Of a stretch of DNA of 64,000 nt, positions 39,995 through 49,400 are shown in pieces; positions within the stretch are counted from its first letter, which is position 1, and each line of letters starts with the position of its first letter. The translations under genes were made by a program, and so were the position numbers. Origin of the DNA: Thermoplasmata archaeon (lineage in GTDB: Archaea > Thermoplasmatota > Thermoplasmata > Lutacidiplasmatales > UBA184); assembly GCA_021802125.1 (NCBI GenBank), contig JAKAAX010000010.1:1-64000 (forward strand). Reading direction: 5' to 3'. The notes below the pieces were generated by a model. The model had not been told where the DNA came from. It made no database searches and saw only the letters and a program-made list of their open reading frames with translations.

Positions 39995-41527
39995 ATGCGC
40001 ATGCGTAGGTCCTCCACCCGTCGGCTCCGCCGGCACATCGAGAGCTCCCGCCGCGGCATCGCGAGCGCCGTCGCGACCATGTTCTCCATCATGATCGTGG
40101 CCCTGATGCTGGCGAGCTACCTCGCCGTCCAGTTCCCGAACCAGATGGAGGACGAGGAGTTCCAGCACGCCCTCCTGGTCGAGAACCAGTTCCGACAGCT
40201 CCAGGGGGACATCTACGCGGAGGTGAGCCACCCCGGGCAGCACGTGGTCATGACCACCCCGATCACCCTGGGGAGCAAGGGGGTGCCGCCTCTGGGACCC
40301 GGGTCCACCGGTACGCTCTCTCCCCCGCTGGCGCGGGCGGAGAACGCCACCTTCGGGATGGCCTTCGGACAGGTCAACTACGAGCCCCCGACGTGGGGGC
40401 AGGGGAACCTCTGCTCGGTCGTCGCCGGTAGCTGCACGCAGGGGGGCTCGCAAGGCAAGTGTACGCCCGTCCAGACCTACAACTTCTCCGGAACGGACCA
40501 GACCTGGACCGTCTCCCTGAACGGCGCGAACAACTGCTACTTCCTCAACTTCACAGGCAACCACAACGTGATCTCCGTGAGCGCGCCCAGCCAGAACTTC
40601 CAGTACATGGTCATCCTGGTCGAGGGCGACTACAACTTCTTCAGCTTCAGCTACAACGGCGGGGCCGGCTCCCCGAACATCTTCCTGTTCGGCCAGCGCG
40701 ACTCCTACAACGTCTCGATGAGCGGGAACCACAAGGTGGCGAACACCACCTTCATCGGGTTCCAGAACGGCACGATCCGGTGCCCGCTGCTGAACCTGTC
40801 GGCCACCGACACTTACAACGTCACGATCTCGGGAGGGAACTCCAACCAGCAGAACCTGACCTGGTTCAACGCCCTCGGCTACAACTCCAACGCGAACCTG
40901 GTGAAGTACCAGAAGGGCTACCTCCAGTACCAGAACAAGTCCCTGCCCATAGGTTGTGCTTGGTACGTGAACGGGATCACCGACATATTTGGCGGCAATT
41001 TTGGGGGACTCTCCGCCCAGTTGAGCAATCGGTACAGCCCCGTGGTCTCCGTCAACTACGAGGAGGGGGCGGTGATCGTCGGAAATCCGATCAACGATTC
41101 GACGATGCTCTCGGGCCCGCAGCTCTCCCTGATGCCCGCCCCGGGAGGAGGATACTACGCCAACCTGACGCTCATCGACTTCCAGGTGCAGAACCTCACC
41201 GTGGAACAGGGACAGGGGGTGGTGGGGGTCCAGACCTGGCTCGTGTCGGAGAGCACGGAGTTCTTCCCCACGGGGACGTTCTCGAACCTCAGCAACGGCA
41301 ACTACGTCCTGACGAACCCGCAGTACCTGAACGTCACGACGAACTTCCCCGGGGCGTGGTCCACGTGGGCCCGCGGGTACTCCAGCGTGGTCACCTCCCG
41401 CCCGTACATCCACGACTGCTTCGTCCAGTACAACGGCTTCAACAGCTGCCAGGTGAGCATCCCCTTCGTGGACGCGGGGGTCTACCTCACGGTGGCCACC
41501 GTCGGACTCGCCTTCAGCTCGGGTTGA
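39995..41527 (+). CDS. Pilin-like secreted protein with class III-type signal
   Basis: A 510-aa protein. The N-terminus has a basic stretch then SSRRGIASAVATMFSIMIVA LMLAS: the R-R-G | hydrophobic pattern is a class III (type IV pilin/archaellin) signal, normally cleaved after Gly by PibD-like peptidase, leaving a hydrophobic assembly helix. The body is rich in Asn, Gly, Ser, Tyr and Thr with many sequons (NFSG, NFTG, NVSM, NTTF, NLSA, NVTI, NLTW, NDST, NLTL), and repeated short strands suggest a beta-helix or beta-sandwich. Much larger than true pilins, so perhaps a minor pilin or tip adhesin. TATA-like GGTATATC supports ATG 39995. Lower GC than neighbours from about 40850-41100. Converges on the VirB4-like gene with a 14-nt overlap. 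Confidence 0.78.
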   Translation: MRMRRSSTRRLRRHIESSRRGIASAVATMFSIMIVALMLASYLAVQFPNQMEDEEFQHALLVENQFRQLQGDIYAEVSHPGQHVVMTTPITLGSKGVPPLGPGSTGTLSPPLARAENATFGMAFGQVNYEPPTWGQGNLCSVVAGSCTQGGSQGKCTPVQTYNFSGTDQTWTVSLNGANNCYFLNFTGNHNVISVSAPSQNFQYMVILVEGDYNFFSFSYNGGAGSPNIFLFGQRDSYNVSMSGNHKVANTTFIGFQNGTIRCPLLNLSATDTYNVTISGGNSNQQNLTWFNALGYNSNANLVKYQKGYLQYQNKSLPIGCAWYVNGITDIFGGNFGGLSAQLSNRYSPVVSVNYEEGAVIVGNPINDSTMLSGPQLSLMPAPGGGYYANLTLIDFQVQNLTVEQGQGVVGVQTWLVSESTEFFPTGTFSNLSNGNYVLTNPQYLNVTTNFPGAWSTWARGYSSVVTSRPYIHDCFVQYNGFNSCQVSIPFVDAGVYLTVATVGLAFSSG

Positions 41528-43286
41528 TCCCGGGGGCAACGGCGGCGAGCTCCCGCTCGCGCCCGAAGGCCGCCCGGAGGAGCTTGTCCTCCTCGTCGGA
41601 GGAGACGATGGCGAGAGGAAGGTGGAGGGGCCCGGTCCGCAGCAGGCCCCCGGAATAGCCGGCGGTCGAAGGCAGGGCCGCGCTGCGGAGGAAGTCCAGC
41701 TCCTCCTCGCGGAGCCCCAAGAGCTCCTGGAGGCTCTGCCCTCCGTCCTTCAGCCGGAGGAGCGTGACGGCGTCCAGGTTGCGCAGCACTGAGCGCCCTC
41801 CCTCGTCGCGCAGGAAGTCCGTGGGGTCCTGGCTCAGGAGCTCCAGCCCCCCCTGGAAGTGGCGGACGTGCCGGACCAGGTGGTCGAGGAAGGCGGCGGT
41901 GGAGGGGGCCCTTGCGAGGTAGTGCGCTTCGTCGAGGACGATGAGCTTCGGGCCCGGCCGCCGCCGGACCTCGCCGTAGACCAGGTCGAGCAGGAGGGTC
42001 AGGAAGAACGGCAGCTCCTCGGGGGTCACCCGGGAGAGGTCGAAGCCGAGCAGGCGCGCGGAGCAGTCCAGGCTGCTCGGCCGGTCGAGTCCTCGCAGCG
42101 ACCCCAGGGTCGCGCGCTCCAGGAGGGTGAGCAGGCGGCGGGGCGGAGGGGAGAGCGCCGACAGCCGCGCGAAGAGCTCCCTCAGGAGCGGAGGCTCCGA
42201 CCGCGTCTCCGCGTAGATCCTGGAGAGCGTCGTGTCGAGGAGCGCGACCTCCTCGTCGGAGAGCGAGGGGAACAGCGCCCGGAACATGACCCCCACCTGG
42301 ACCGCCTTCGCCCGCACGTCGCCCCCGGTCGTCGCGGGGTCGAGCGGGTTCAGCTCCAGCTCTCCCGCGCCCACGCGGAGGACGGAGCCGCCCAGCGCCT
42401 CGACCACGTGGGCGAGCCCGCCCAGCGGGTCCAGCACGAAGACGGAGAGGTCGGGCCGGAACCATCGTGAGCGGATCCACCCCAGCGCGCTGGCGTAGGA
42501 CTTCCCGCTCCCCGTCTCCCCGAAGATGGCGGAGGAGTGGCTCGGATGCCGGAACCGGTCCATGAAGAACGGCGTCCCCTGGAAGGCGTGCAGCCCCACC
42601 AGCACACCCCCGGGTTCCTCCAGCCGGTCCTCCCAGAGCGGGAGCAGGGCCGCAACGCCCTCCTCCGGCAGGGCGTGGAAGAGGTCCGTCCGGGCCGCCC
42701 CTCCCACCTCGGCCGCCTCCTCCAGCACGCGGGCCTGGAAGGAGGACGGGTGGAAACGGAAGCCCCGCCCGGCGAGCTCGGAGCGGAGCCGGTCGGACTC
42801 CGAGGTCGCCTGCCTCTCGGACGGACCGAACCCCTCGAAGCTCAACAGGACGTTCCAGAGCCGGGTCCTCCGAGCGACGAGCTCCTGTTCCAGCCGTTCG
42901 AGCCCCTCCTCCTCCTGACGGAGGACGGCGTACCGCGGGTCGGCTTCCGAGCGGAGCGAGGAGATCTCGGCGTCGACGTGAGCGCGGTCCTCCCGGACGC
43001 GGGCGACCGCCGCCTCCGGGGCATCCACCTGAAGCCGGAGCAGCGTGCGGACCCGGGCCTTCGTCGCTCCGACGGGAGCGAGCGCCGGCACCTCGACCGC
43101 GCGGGGGAAGCGGCGCACGAGGAGGGGAGAGGACCAGCGGGGACCGACCCGCACCGACCGCACCGTCTCCTCCCGGACGGGAGGTCCGCGGAGGGTCCAG
43201 GGGAACGGTGCACGGTCCCGGCGGGTCTCCGCGCGGGCCCGGAGCGGGGGGCGGGCTCCCGAGTGACCTCCGCTTCCATGGCTCAT
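41514..43286 (-). CDS. VirB4/CedB-like AAA+ ATPase of a type IV secretion-like system
   Basis: A 590-aa motor ATPase. After a ~240-residue N-terminal domain containing a coiled-coil-like stretch (YAVLRQEEEGLERLEQELVA), FMDRFRHPSHSSAIFGETGS and SGKSYASALGWIRSRWF carry the VirB4-style linker and Walker A G-E-T-G-S-G-K-S (residues ~255-262), LSVFVLDPLGGLAHVVEALG the strand-2 D-P segment (in VirB4 and HerA kin), LELNPLDP the L-N-P-L/F-D motif specific for VirB4/TraC, PKLIVLDEAHYLAR the Walker B (~447-455) and QDPTDFL the arginine-finger/sensor region. About 20 percent shorter than VirB4. ATG overlaps the upstream stop (ATGA). Presumably powers export, pilus assembly or DNA transfer. Confidence 0.85.
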   Translation of the reverse strand: MSHGSGGHSGARPPLRARAETRRDRAPFPWTLRGPPVREETVRSVRVGPRWSSPLLVRRFPRAVEVPALAPVGATKARVRTLLRLQVDAPEAAVARVREDRAHVDAEISSLRSEADPRYAVLRQEEEGLERLEQELVARRTRLWNVLLSFEGFGPSERQATSESDRLRSELAGRGFRFHPSSFQARVLEEAAEVGGAARTDLFHALPEEGVAALLPLWEDRLEEPGGVLVGLHAFQGTPFFMDRFRHPSHSSAIFGETGSGKSYASALGWIRSRWFRPDLSVFVLDPLGGLAHVVEALGGSVLRVGAGELELNPLDPATTGGDVRAKAVQVGVMFRALFPSLSDEEVALLDTTLSRIYAETRSEPPLLRELFARLSALSPPPRRLLTLLERATLGSLRGLDRPSSLDCSARLLGFDLSRVTPEELPFFLTLLLDLVYGEVRRRPGPKLIVLDEAHYLARAPSTAAFLDHLVRHVRHFQGGLELLSQDPTDFLRDEGGRSVLRNLDAVTLLRLKDGGQSLQELLGLREEELDFLRSAALPSTAGYSGGLLRTGPLHLPLAIVSSDEEDKLLRAAFGRERELAAVAPGINPS

Positions 43287-43720
43287 GCGAGACCATCCCT
43301 GCGGGCCCGGGCGCCGAAATGGAAGGGAGAGCGATCGTCGCCGGGCGCGAGAAGATAGGCCCCTGCGCCCGCGAGGACCGCGAGGAGAAGGCCGCGGGCG
43401 CCCGCGTCGAGCGGAAGGGCGGGAGCGAGCTCGACGGCCCAGCCGACCCCGGCGAGGACGAGGGACGGGACCCACGGCAGGACCGATCGGAGTGTGGTGG
43501 GGCTCCCCTGGCGCCGTCCGCCCGCTCCCGGGCTCGGACCCCGGACGAGGAGAAGGAACCAGCAGAGGAGCACCAGCGACGGGGTCGCTCCCGGCCAGAG
43601 ACCGAAGAGCCCGAAGGTCCCGCTGAGCACCGTCACGCCCACGGCGAAGGGCTCGAGCTCGCTCAGCGGAAGGGGGCAAGGGGAGGGCGCCCGTGACGAG
43701 GGCCCTCGGGCCCACGTCAC
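43283..43720 (-). CDS. Small four-helix membrane protein of the secretion-like operon
   Basis: A 145-aa integral membrane protein with four hydrophobic segments: ELEPFAVGVTVLSGTFGLFG, SLVLLCWFLLLVRG, LPWVPSLVLAGVGWAVELAP and GLLLAVLAGAGAYLLAP. It ends with a basic cytoplasmic tail. GTG at 43720 overlaps the preceding stop (GTGA), and its own stop overlaps the VirB4-like ATG (ATGA), so it is translated as part of the operon. No family recognised. By position it could be an accessory channel subunit analogous to the small Ced proteins. Confidence 0.72.
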   Translation of the reverse strand: MTWARGPSSRAPSPCPLPLSELEPFAVGVTVLSGTFGLFGLWPGATPSLVLLCWFLLLVRGPSPGAGGRRQGSPTTLRSVLPWVPSLVLAGVGWAVELAPALPLDAGARGLLLAVLAGAGAYLLAPGDDRSPFHFGARARRDGLA

Positions 43721-44508
43721 GCGTCCTCCGGAAAGTGCGGAAGCGACCGGAGCATCGAGAGGATGCTGCCCCCGCTGACCGAGGGTCCGAGCCGGCGCCA
43801 TCCCAGACGGTGGAGACCCTCGGCGGGGTCCACGGACCCGGCGGGCGCGAGCGGTCCCGGCGGCGTGCACGGGAGCACCAGGATCACCCGCGCGCGGAAC
43901 CTTCCCTCGGTCACGAGGCGGAGGAGCGAGGCGTACCCGTTCCGGAGCCGGACCTCTCCGGGGTCGGGGGTGGGAGAAGGAGAGGTGGGAGATGGAGGGA
44001 GGAAGCGCCGCACGTCCCACTCGGTGGGGATGCGGGCGAGGTAGACCTCCCCCCTGGCGTTCCCCAGCGGGCGGAGGAGACCGAGCGCTTCCTGGAGCAG
44101 CTCTTCGGACGAACGGCCGCTGAAATGCCAGGGCGGATGCTCCCACACCGACCAGGGGCCCGGGCCCCCGCCGACCCCCCTGGGCCTCTGGGCTTCCGGG
44201 AGGGGGCGACGGGCGCCACGGCGTGCCGCAGCTTCACCGCCGCGGGCGGCCCTTCTCCGGAGAAGGAACCCGACCCGATGGCCGAGACGCGTCCAGAGCG
44301 TCTCCTCCTCGCTCCGCACCAGCGTGAGGACGACCGCGGCCAGCAGGAAAGGGGCCCAGGCCCACGCGCCGAAGAGGACCGCCGGCACCGCGCCCGCGGA
44401 GACGAGAAGGAGACATCGGAGGAAGTCGCGCGGGTCCTCGAACGGGCCGATGGACATCCGTCGTCCCAGCCGCTCGGGGAGCGCCACGCCGGAAGCAGGG
44501 GAGGTCAT
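43717..44508 (-). CDS. VirB3/PrgI-like two-helix membrane protein
   Basis: A 263-aa protein. A short N-terminus (SIGPFEDPRDFLRCLLLVSA) leads into two closely spaced transmembrane helices (residues ~30-68, GAVPAVLFGAWAWAPFLLAA VVLTLV) and a ~190-residue cytoplasmic part with basic RRRA segments, Pro-rich linker and a mixed domain (ARGEVYLARIPTEWDVRRFL, FRARVILVLPCTPPGPLAPA). N-terminal two-helix plus cytoplasmic domain directly beside VirB4 is the layout of VirB3 and PrgI proteins; the sequence similarity I can see is weak, so the homology is a contextual inference. ATG and stop overlap both neighbours by 4 nt. Confidence 0.7.
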   Translation of the reverse strand: MTSPASGVALPERLGRRMSIGPFEDPRDFLRCLLLVSAGAVPAVLFGAWAWAPFLLAAVVLTLVRSEEETLWTRLGHRVGFLLRRRAARGGEAAARRGARRPLPEAQRPRGVGGGPGPWSVWEHPPWHFSGRSSEELLQEALGLLRPLGNARGEVYLARIPTEWDVRRFLPPSPTSPSPTPDPGEVRLRNGYASLLRLVTEGRFRARVILVLPCTPPGPLAPAGSVDPAEGLHRLGWRRLGPSVSGGSILSMLRSLPHFPEDA

Positions 44509-45998
44509 GGCCGTGGGTCCCGTTCGTTCGGGGGCGCCGGCGCGGGTCCGCCTTCCGACGACGGCGGTGGAACCGGCGGCTCGCTCTCGGCGCGGAGGGA
44601 GGAGGGAGGTGTCCTGCGGGGGCGCGTGGCGGAGGAGGCAGAGCTCCCGGAGCGGGTACGTCCACCCCGGGCGCCCGCGGACCGGGGCGCGGGGCGTCCC
44701 CTCGCGTTCCCCGCCCGCGCCGCCCTCGAAGGGAGCGGAGCGTTCGCCTCAGGGCGCGGGGTCCCTCCGAAACGTTCGTCGGCCTTCGCGCGCGGCGGGG
44801 GGGAAGCGACCTCTCCCGAGCCCTGCGCGCCCCCCGAGCTGTTGGTGGCGCTCGTGGCCACGCTCCGGGCGGCTCGCCGCCCCAAGAGCTCGGCCAACCT
44901 TCCAAGGCCCTCCTGAAGACCCCAGGCGGCGAGCCCCGCGGGACCCGCCAGGGCGAGCCCCGAGGAGGACGCGCCGCCGGCCCGCATCGCCGGGGCCGCC
45001 TTCCCCGCGAGCGAGCCGCCCGGAGCGCCGGCCCCCGCCGGGGCCCCAGCCGCTCCTTGGCCACTCGATCTGGAGGACGACGGGGAGCGGAAGCCCCGTG
45101 CGAAGGAGGAGCCTCCTTTCCGCAGGAGCCCGGAGGTCCATCCCTGCGTGGCCTCCGAGTTCCTCAGGAGGCTGCTCCCCACCACGAAGCTCGCGTTCGG
45201 GAACCCCGCGTGCGAGAGCGAGGCCCCGGAGATGGACAGGATCTGGGGCATGGCGAGCGCGACGGAGAAGAGGCCCATCGTGAGCAGCACGCTCGTCGAG
45301 CCCACGGCCAGGACGAGAGGGACCACGAGGAAGCAGGGAAGGAAGGTCATCTCGATGAACAGGACCCACACCTTCCGCGCGAGCGATCCCGCGCCGGGGA
45401 TCGGCCAGAGGAGCGTCAGGGGAGGGAGGAGGACGAGCAGGACCGCGACGATCGCTCCCCGGAAGGCCAGGAGGAAGGCGAGGAGCAGGACCATCCCGAA
45501 GAGGGTCCAGGAGACCACGAACGCGAGGACCCCGTTGTCCCACGAGAGGGAGATCGCTCCCGGCCCCACGAGGGCGGTGTAGGACCTCCAGGCCCCGCCC
45601 CCGTAATCGTAGAAGGAGGGGTAGACCCCGGCCGCGAGCTGCCAGATCCCCGAGGTGATCGGGAGGACCAGGTTGGCGACCAGGATGCCCATGACGAGCT
45701 TCGCGGCCAACCCCTGGAGCTTGGGCGTGGGGTGCGCGGAGCGCACCAGGTAGAGGAGGCCCACCGCCGCGATGACCAACACGCAGAGGGGATCGACCAG
45801 GCCCACCAGCAGCGCGTTGCTGAAGCTCGCGGCCGCGGCGAAGACGTTCCCGCCCTGCCAAGACGCGTAGGCCGCCGAGGGGTCCATCTCCGGCACGAAC
45901 AGGTTGTCGTAGGTGGGCCCGGTGACCACGGAGACCGCCGCGGTCAGCGCTCCGAAGAGGGCGAAGAGGATCGCCTTGACGATGGGCCCGTAGTCCAT
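44505..45998 (-). CDS. VirB6/TrbL-like polytopic membrane protein
   Basis: A 497-aa protein. Six or seven hydrophobic helices occupy residues 1-285: AILFALFGALTAAVSVV, LLVGLVDPLCVLVIAAVGLL, KLVMGILVANLVLPITSGIW, GVLAFVVSWTLFGMVLLLAF, GAIVAVLLVLLPPLTLLWPI, FLPCFLVVPLVLAVGSTSVL and TMGLFSVALAMPQILS. An extracellular loop with PSFYDYGGGAWRSY lies between helices 3 and 4. The C-terminal ~210 residues are a Ser/Ala/Gly/Arg/Pro-rich, disordered cytoplasmic tail, as in TrbL/VirB6 proteins. It is the candidate inner-membrane channel. ATG at 45998 lies 33 nt after the VirB2-like stop; its stop overlaps the next ATG. Confidence 0.75.
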   Translation of the reverse strand: MDYGPIVKAILFALFGALTAAVSVVTGPTYDNLFVPEMDPSAAYASWQGGNVFAAAASFSNALLVGLVDPLCVLVIAAVGLLYLVRSAHPTPKLQGLAAKLVMGILVANLVLPITSGIWQLAAGVYPSFYDYGGGAWRSYTALVGPGAISLSWDNGVLAFVVSWTLFGMVLLLAFLLAFRGAIVAVLLVLLPPLTLLWPIPGAGSLARKVWVLFIEMTFLPCFLVVPLVLAVGSTSVLLTMGLFSVALAMPQILSISGASLSHAGFPNASFVVGSSLLRNSEATQGWTSGLLRKGGSSFARGFRSPSSSRSSGQGAAGAPAGAGAPGGSLAGKAAPAMRAGGASSSGLALAGPAGLAAWGLQEGLGRLAELLGRRAARSVATSATNSSGGAQGSGEVASPPPRAKADERFGGTPRPEANAPLPSRAARAGNARGRPAPRSAGARGGRTRSGSSASSATRPRRTPPSSLRAESEPPVPPPSSEGGPAPAPPNERDPRP

Positions 45999-46031
45999 GG
46001 TCGGCCCCGGAGGTCGAGCTCGGAGAGGAGG

Positions 46032-46481
46032 CTACGTCCCGGTCAGGACCCAGTGCGCGAGACCCCAGGCGAGGCCGCTCACCGCCGCCAGCAGGACCAT
46101 GCTGCCCACGAGCGCGTCGCGGGCCCGCTCCTTCGCCTGCACCTTCTTCGTGGGGTCGTGCGAGAACCAGGAGATCGCCACGCGCGACCAGACGAGCGTG
46201 ATGACGCCGCTCGCGGCGATGCCGACCAGGATCACCCCGCGGTTCAGGACCGCGGAGAGGTTGCCCGTGGCGTTCGTCGCCGCGCGGGGCCCGGGGAGAC
46301 CGGGCCCGCTCGGGTGGAGCGGAGACTCCTCCGACAGGAGCCCTGAGGCGAGGGGGAGACCCTGAGGGGTCCCGTGGGCGGGCGCCCCCGGGACGAGGAA
46401 GAGCCCGGGAACGACGGAGAGGAGGACCGCGACGAGGGCCCAGCGGACGGAGGGGGCGAGGCGCGCGCCCGGGATCCTCAT
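46032..46481 (-). CDS. VirB2/TrbC-like (CedA1-like) pilin candidate
   Basis: A 149-aa protein. A clear N-terminal signal peptide (residues 10-36, SVRWALVAVLLSVVPGLFLV then PGAPAHG) is followed by a Pro/Gly-rich ~45-residue spacer and two hydrophobic helices (AVLNRGVILVGIAASGVITL and DALVGSMVLLAAVSGLAWGL) joined by a short basic loop (HDPTKKVQAKERA). Signal plus two helices with a small positively charged cytoplasmic loop is the diagnostic plan of VirB2/TrbC conjugative pilins and archaeal CedA1. Placed at the VirB2 position before VirB6-like, VirB3-like and VirB4-like genes. ATG overlaps the stop of the giant surface protein (ATGA). Homology inferred from topology and order. Confidence 0.72.
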   Translation of the reverse strand: MRIPGARLAPSVRWALVAVLLSVVPGLFLVPGAPAHGTPQGLPLASGLLSEESPLHPSGPGLPGPRAATNATGNLSAVLNRGVILVGIAASGVITLVWSRVAISWFSHDPTKKVQAKERARDALVGSMVLLAAVSGLAWGLAHWVLTGT

Positions 46482-49400
46482 GGTCTACCCTCCGGAGAGG
46501 CGAGCCCGGCCATCGGCTCCGGCGCGGGGCCCGTCCGGTCCGCGCCGGCCTCCATCGGCACCGGCGGGTCCCAACGCTCGACCCCTTCGCTGTCCGTCCT
46601 CCTCGTCGCGCGGTGGTCCTGCTCCAGGAGCACCAGCGCCTCCTCGGCCTCCTTGCGCGGGATGCCGTGCTCCTCCGCGAGGAGAAGCAGCGTGTCCCGG
46701 TCCTCTCCCGGCAGGTGCTCGATGATCTCCTCGATGGCCCCCTTGGCCTCCAGGACCGAGGGGAGCTCGGACTTGGGCGAGCTCCGGTGCGCGCGAGAGC
46801 GCCTCCGCTGCCAGGAGAGCAGCAGCCCCGCGGCCAGGACGGCCCCGATGCCCACCGCGACGAGCACGAGGTCCGTCTCCCCGGAGGCCGGGTCGCCTCC
46901 GGAGGGCAGGACCACGTCGGTCTGGGCCCCGCCCGGTCCCAGAAGCTCGAGGCTCGAGACCCCGGAGGCTCCGGGGAGGAGCAGCGAGACGTTGCCTTCC
47001 ACCACGGTGCCGCTGACCGTGGAACCCCCCGGGGCCTCCGCGGTCACCGTCACGTTGGTCAACGGGTTCCCGTAGACGTCCAGGGCGCTCACGTTGAGCA
47101 GCAGGGAGGAGCCCACGCGCTCCCAGGACAGGAGACGGAGGACCGCTCGCGAGGCGTCCGCCTGCCAGGAGACCTGGAGCAGGAGACCCTGGGCCAACGC
47201 GCCTTCGAGGATGTAGGAACGGGTCCCGGCCTTGGTCGACGTGAAGGTCAGGGCGGCCTCCCCCGAGAGGAAGCTCCCCGCGACGTCGCCGCCCCCTTCG
47301 GTCGGGCCCGCGACCTGACGCGCGGTGACGTTCCCCGAGTACGAGGTGTTGAGGTTGCCGTAGTCGTCCTCCGCCGAGAGCACCACGGTGCCGTTCGACC
47401 CGACGAGGAGCGGCGTGGGGCCCTCGCGGACGGAGAGGTGCGTCGCGCTCGCGGCCAGCACCGCGATGGGGACGGGCAGCGTGAGGTTCTCCAGGAGCGT
47501 CCCGTCCGGCGAGCTCACGGTGCCCGTGAGGTCGACGGTCGTCGTGCCGCTCCGATCGGCGAGGAAGCTCGCGGCGTCGCCCCCAAGAGGGGAGATCCCG
47601 GTGCCCCACCAGTCGAGTCCCACGGACTCTCCGGACGCCCACGTGCCGTTCTCCGGCGTCGCGGCGGCCGACACGGTGAGCGGGACCCCCGCCTGCGCGG
47701 AGGCCGGGTCCGGCGCGATCTGGACCGGCCCGAGCCCGTCGAACGCGCCCAGCGAGAAGGTCGAACGGGCCGTGGCTCCGAGCGTGTCCGTCGCCACCAC
47801 CTCGACCGTGTGGGTGCCGCACGTGTCGAACTGGAGGGGCAGGGCCCAGGGCAGTCCCGTCGCGAGCTCCTGGGGGGCTCCCGACCTCTCCCCGTCGAGG
47901 TAGACCGACGCGGCCGCCGCGGCGGCGCTCCCCGAGACCGTGACCACGAGCGTCGTCCGGAACGGGAGGAGGCCCTCGGTCCGGGTGAGGTTCACGCCGA
48001 GGGAGAGGTCGTCCAGCACCGCGGTCGCGTTGCTCCGCAACACCGTGCTCCCTCCGGCCGCGTCCTGCACCGTCAGGGTGACGCCGTACGTCCCCGGGTT
48101 CGGGAAGGTCAGGTTCACGGAGCTTCCCTCCCAGGCGCCGAGACCGGCGACCTGCCAGCGGAACAGGTAGGGAGCCCGCCCTCCGAGGGCGTCGGCCGAC
48201 CAGGTCACGCTCGCCCCCACGGCGACCTTCGTCGTCTCGAGCGAAAGGGCCGCGACCGGAGGAGGGCTCACGGTGAGGTTCGTCTGGGCGACGGCGACGG
48301 CCCCGACCTGGTCGGTCGCGAGGACCTCGACCGGGAAGTCCCCGGGGGTCGGGAAGAGGATCGACCCGGAGGCGAGAGGGAAGGTCCCCCACGGGGTGGT
48401 GATCGTGGCGCTCACGGTCCCCACGCCTCCCATGATGGTCGCGTGCGGCACGAAGGGGACCCCCGCGTCGGCGGCGAGCCCCCCCTCGGGGAGGACGACC
48501 TGGAGCGGAGGCGCCACGTCGAGCGAGATCGAGCTCGAGACGGACCGGCCCTCGGCGTCCGTCACCACGAGCCCGACGGGATACGTCCCGGGAGAGGGGA
48601 GGGAGGCCTCCCACGTGGTCCGGTTCCCCGGGTCGGCGAGCGGGGGAGGGAGCGACCAGAGGAAGGTGTACGGAGGGACACCGCCGCTGGTCCCCGAGAT
48701 CATCTGGAACGGCTGTCCGGCCTCGGGAGTGGAGGGAAGGAGGTGGGGAGAGGCCTGGAGCGCGGGAGCGACGGACAGGGCGAAGCTGACGCTGCTCGAC
48801 AGCCCGTCCGCGTCGGTGACGCGTACGGATCCCGCCAGGGGCCCCGAGGCGTTGGGCACGAAGGACCAGGACGTCAGTCCGAGCCCGGAGGCCTGGACCC
48901 CCGGGAGGGCCCAGGAGATGAGGTAGGGCGCGAGCCCTCCCACCGGGACCTCGGAGAGCAGCGTGCGCACGCCGACCTCGGCCGCGCCGGGACCGGAGAC
49001 GACCCCGACCGAGGCGAGAGACGGCGCGACGCTCACGACGAGGTCCATCGCCGCGGAGCCGCCCGCGGCATCGGAGAGCGAGGCGACGACCGTGTACGTT
49101 CCCGGAACGGTGTAGGTGTGGACCAGGACCATGCCGGTGGCGACGGAGCCGTCGCCGAAGCTCCAGGTCACCTGCTCGGGGGTGGCCCCTCCGAGCGCGG
49201 TCGCCTGGAAGAGGGCCGGGGCCCCGACCTCGAGCGAGGAACGGTTCGCCGAGACCGAAAGGGCGGGCGGGGCGGAGACCGTGACGTTGACGGTCGGGGC
49301 GACCGAGGAGGCTCCGACGCTGTCGGTCACCGTGAGCGCGACCTGGTAGAGCCCCGGACGCTGGAAGATGTGGGAGGGGTCGGCCAACGCGCTCACCGTC

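Noticed and set aside
41514..46481. An integrated conjugative element
   Set aside because: No relaxase, VirD4 coupling protein, integrase or attachment repeats seen, and flanking genes are chromosomal housekeeping.
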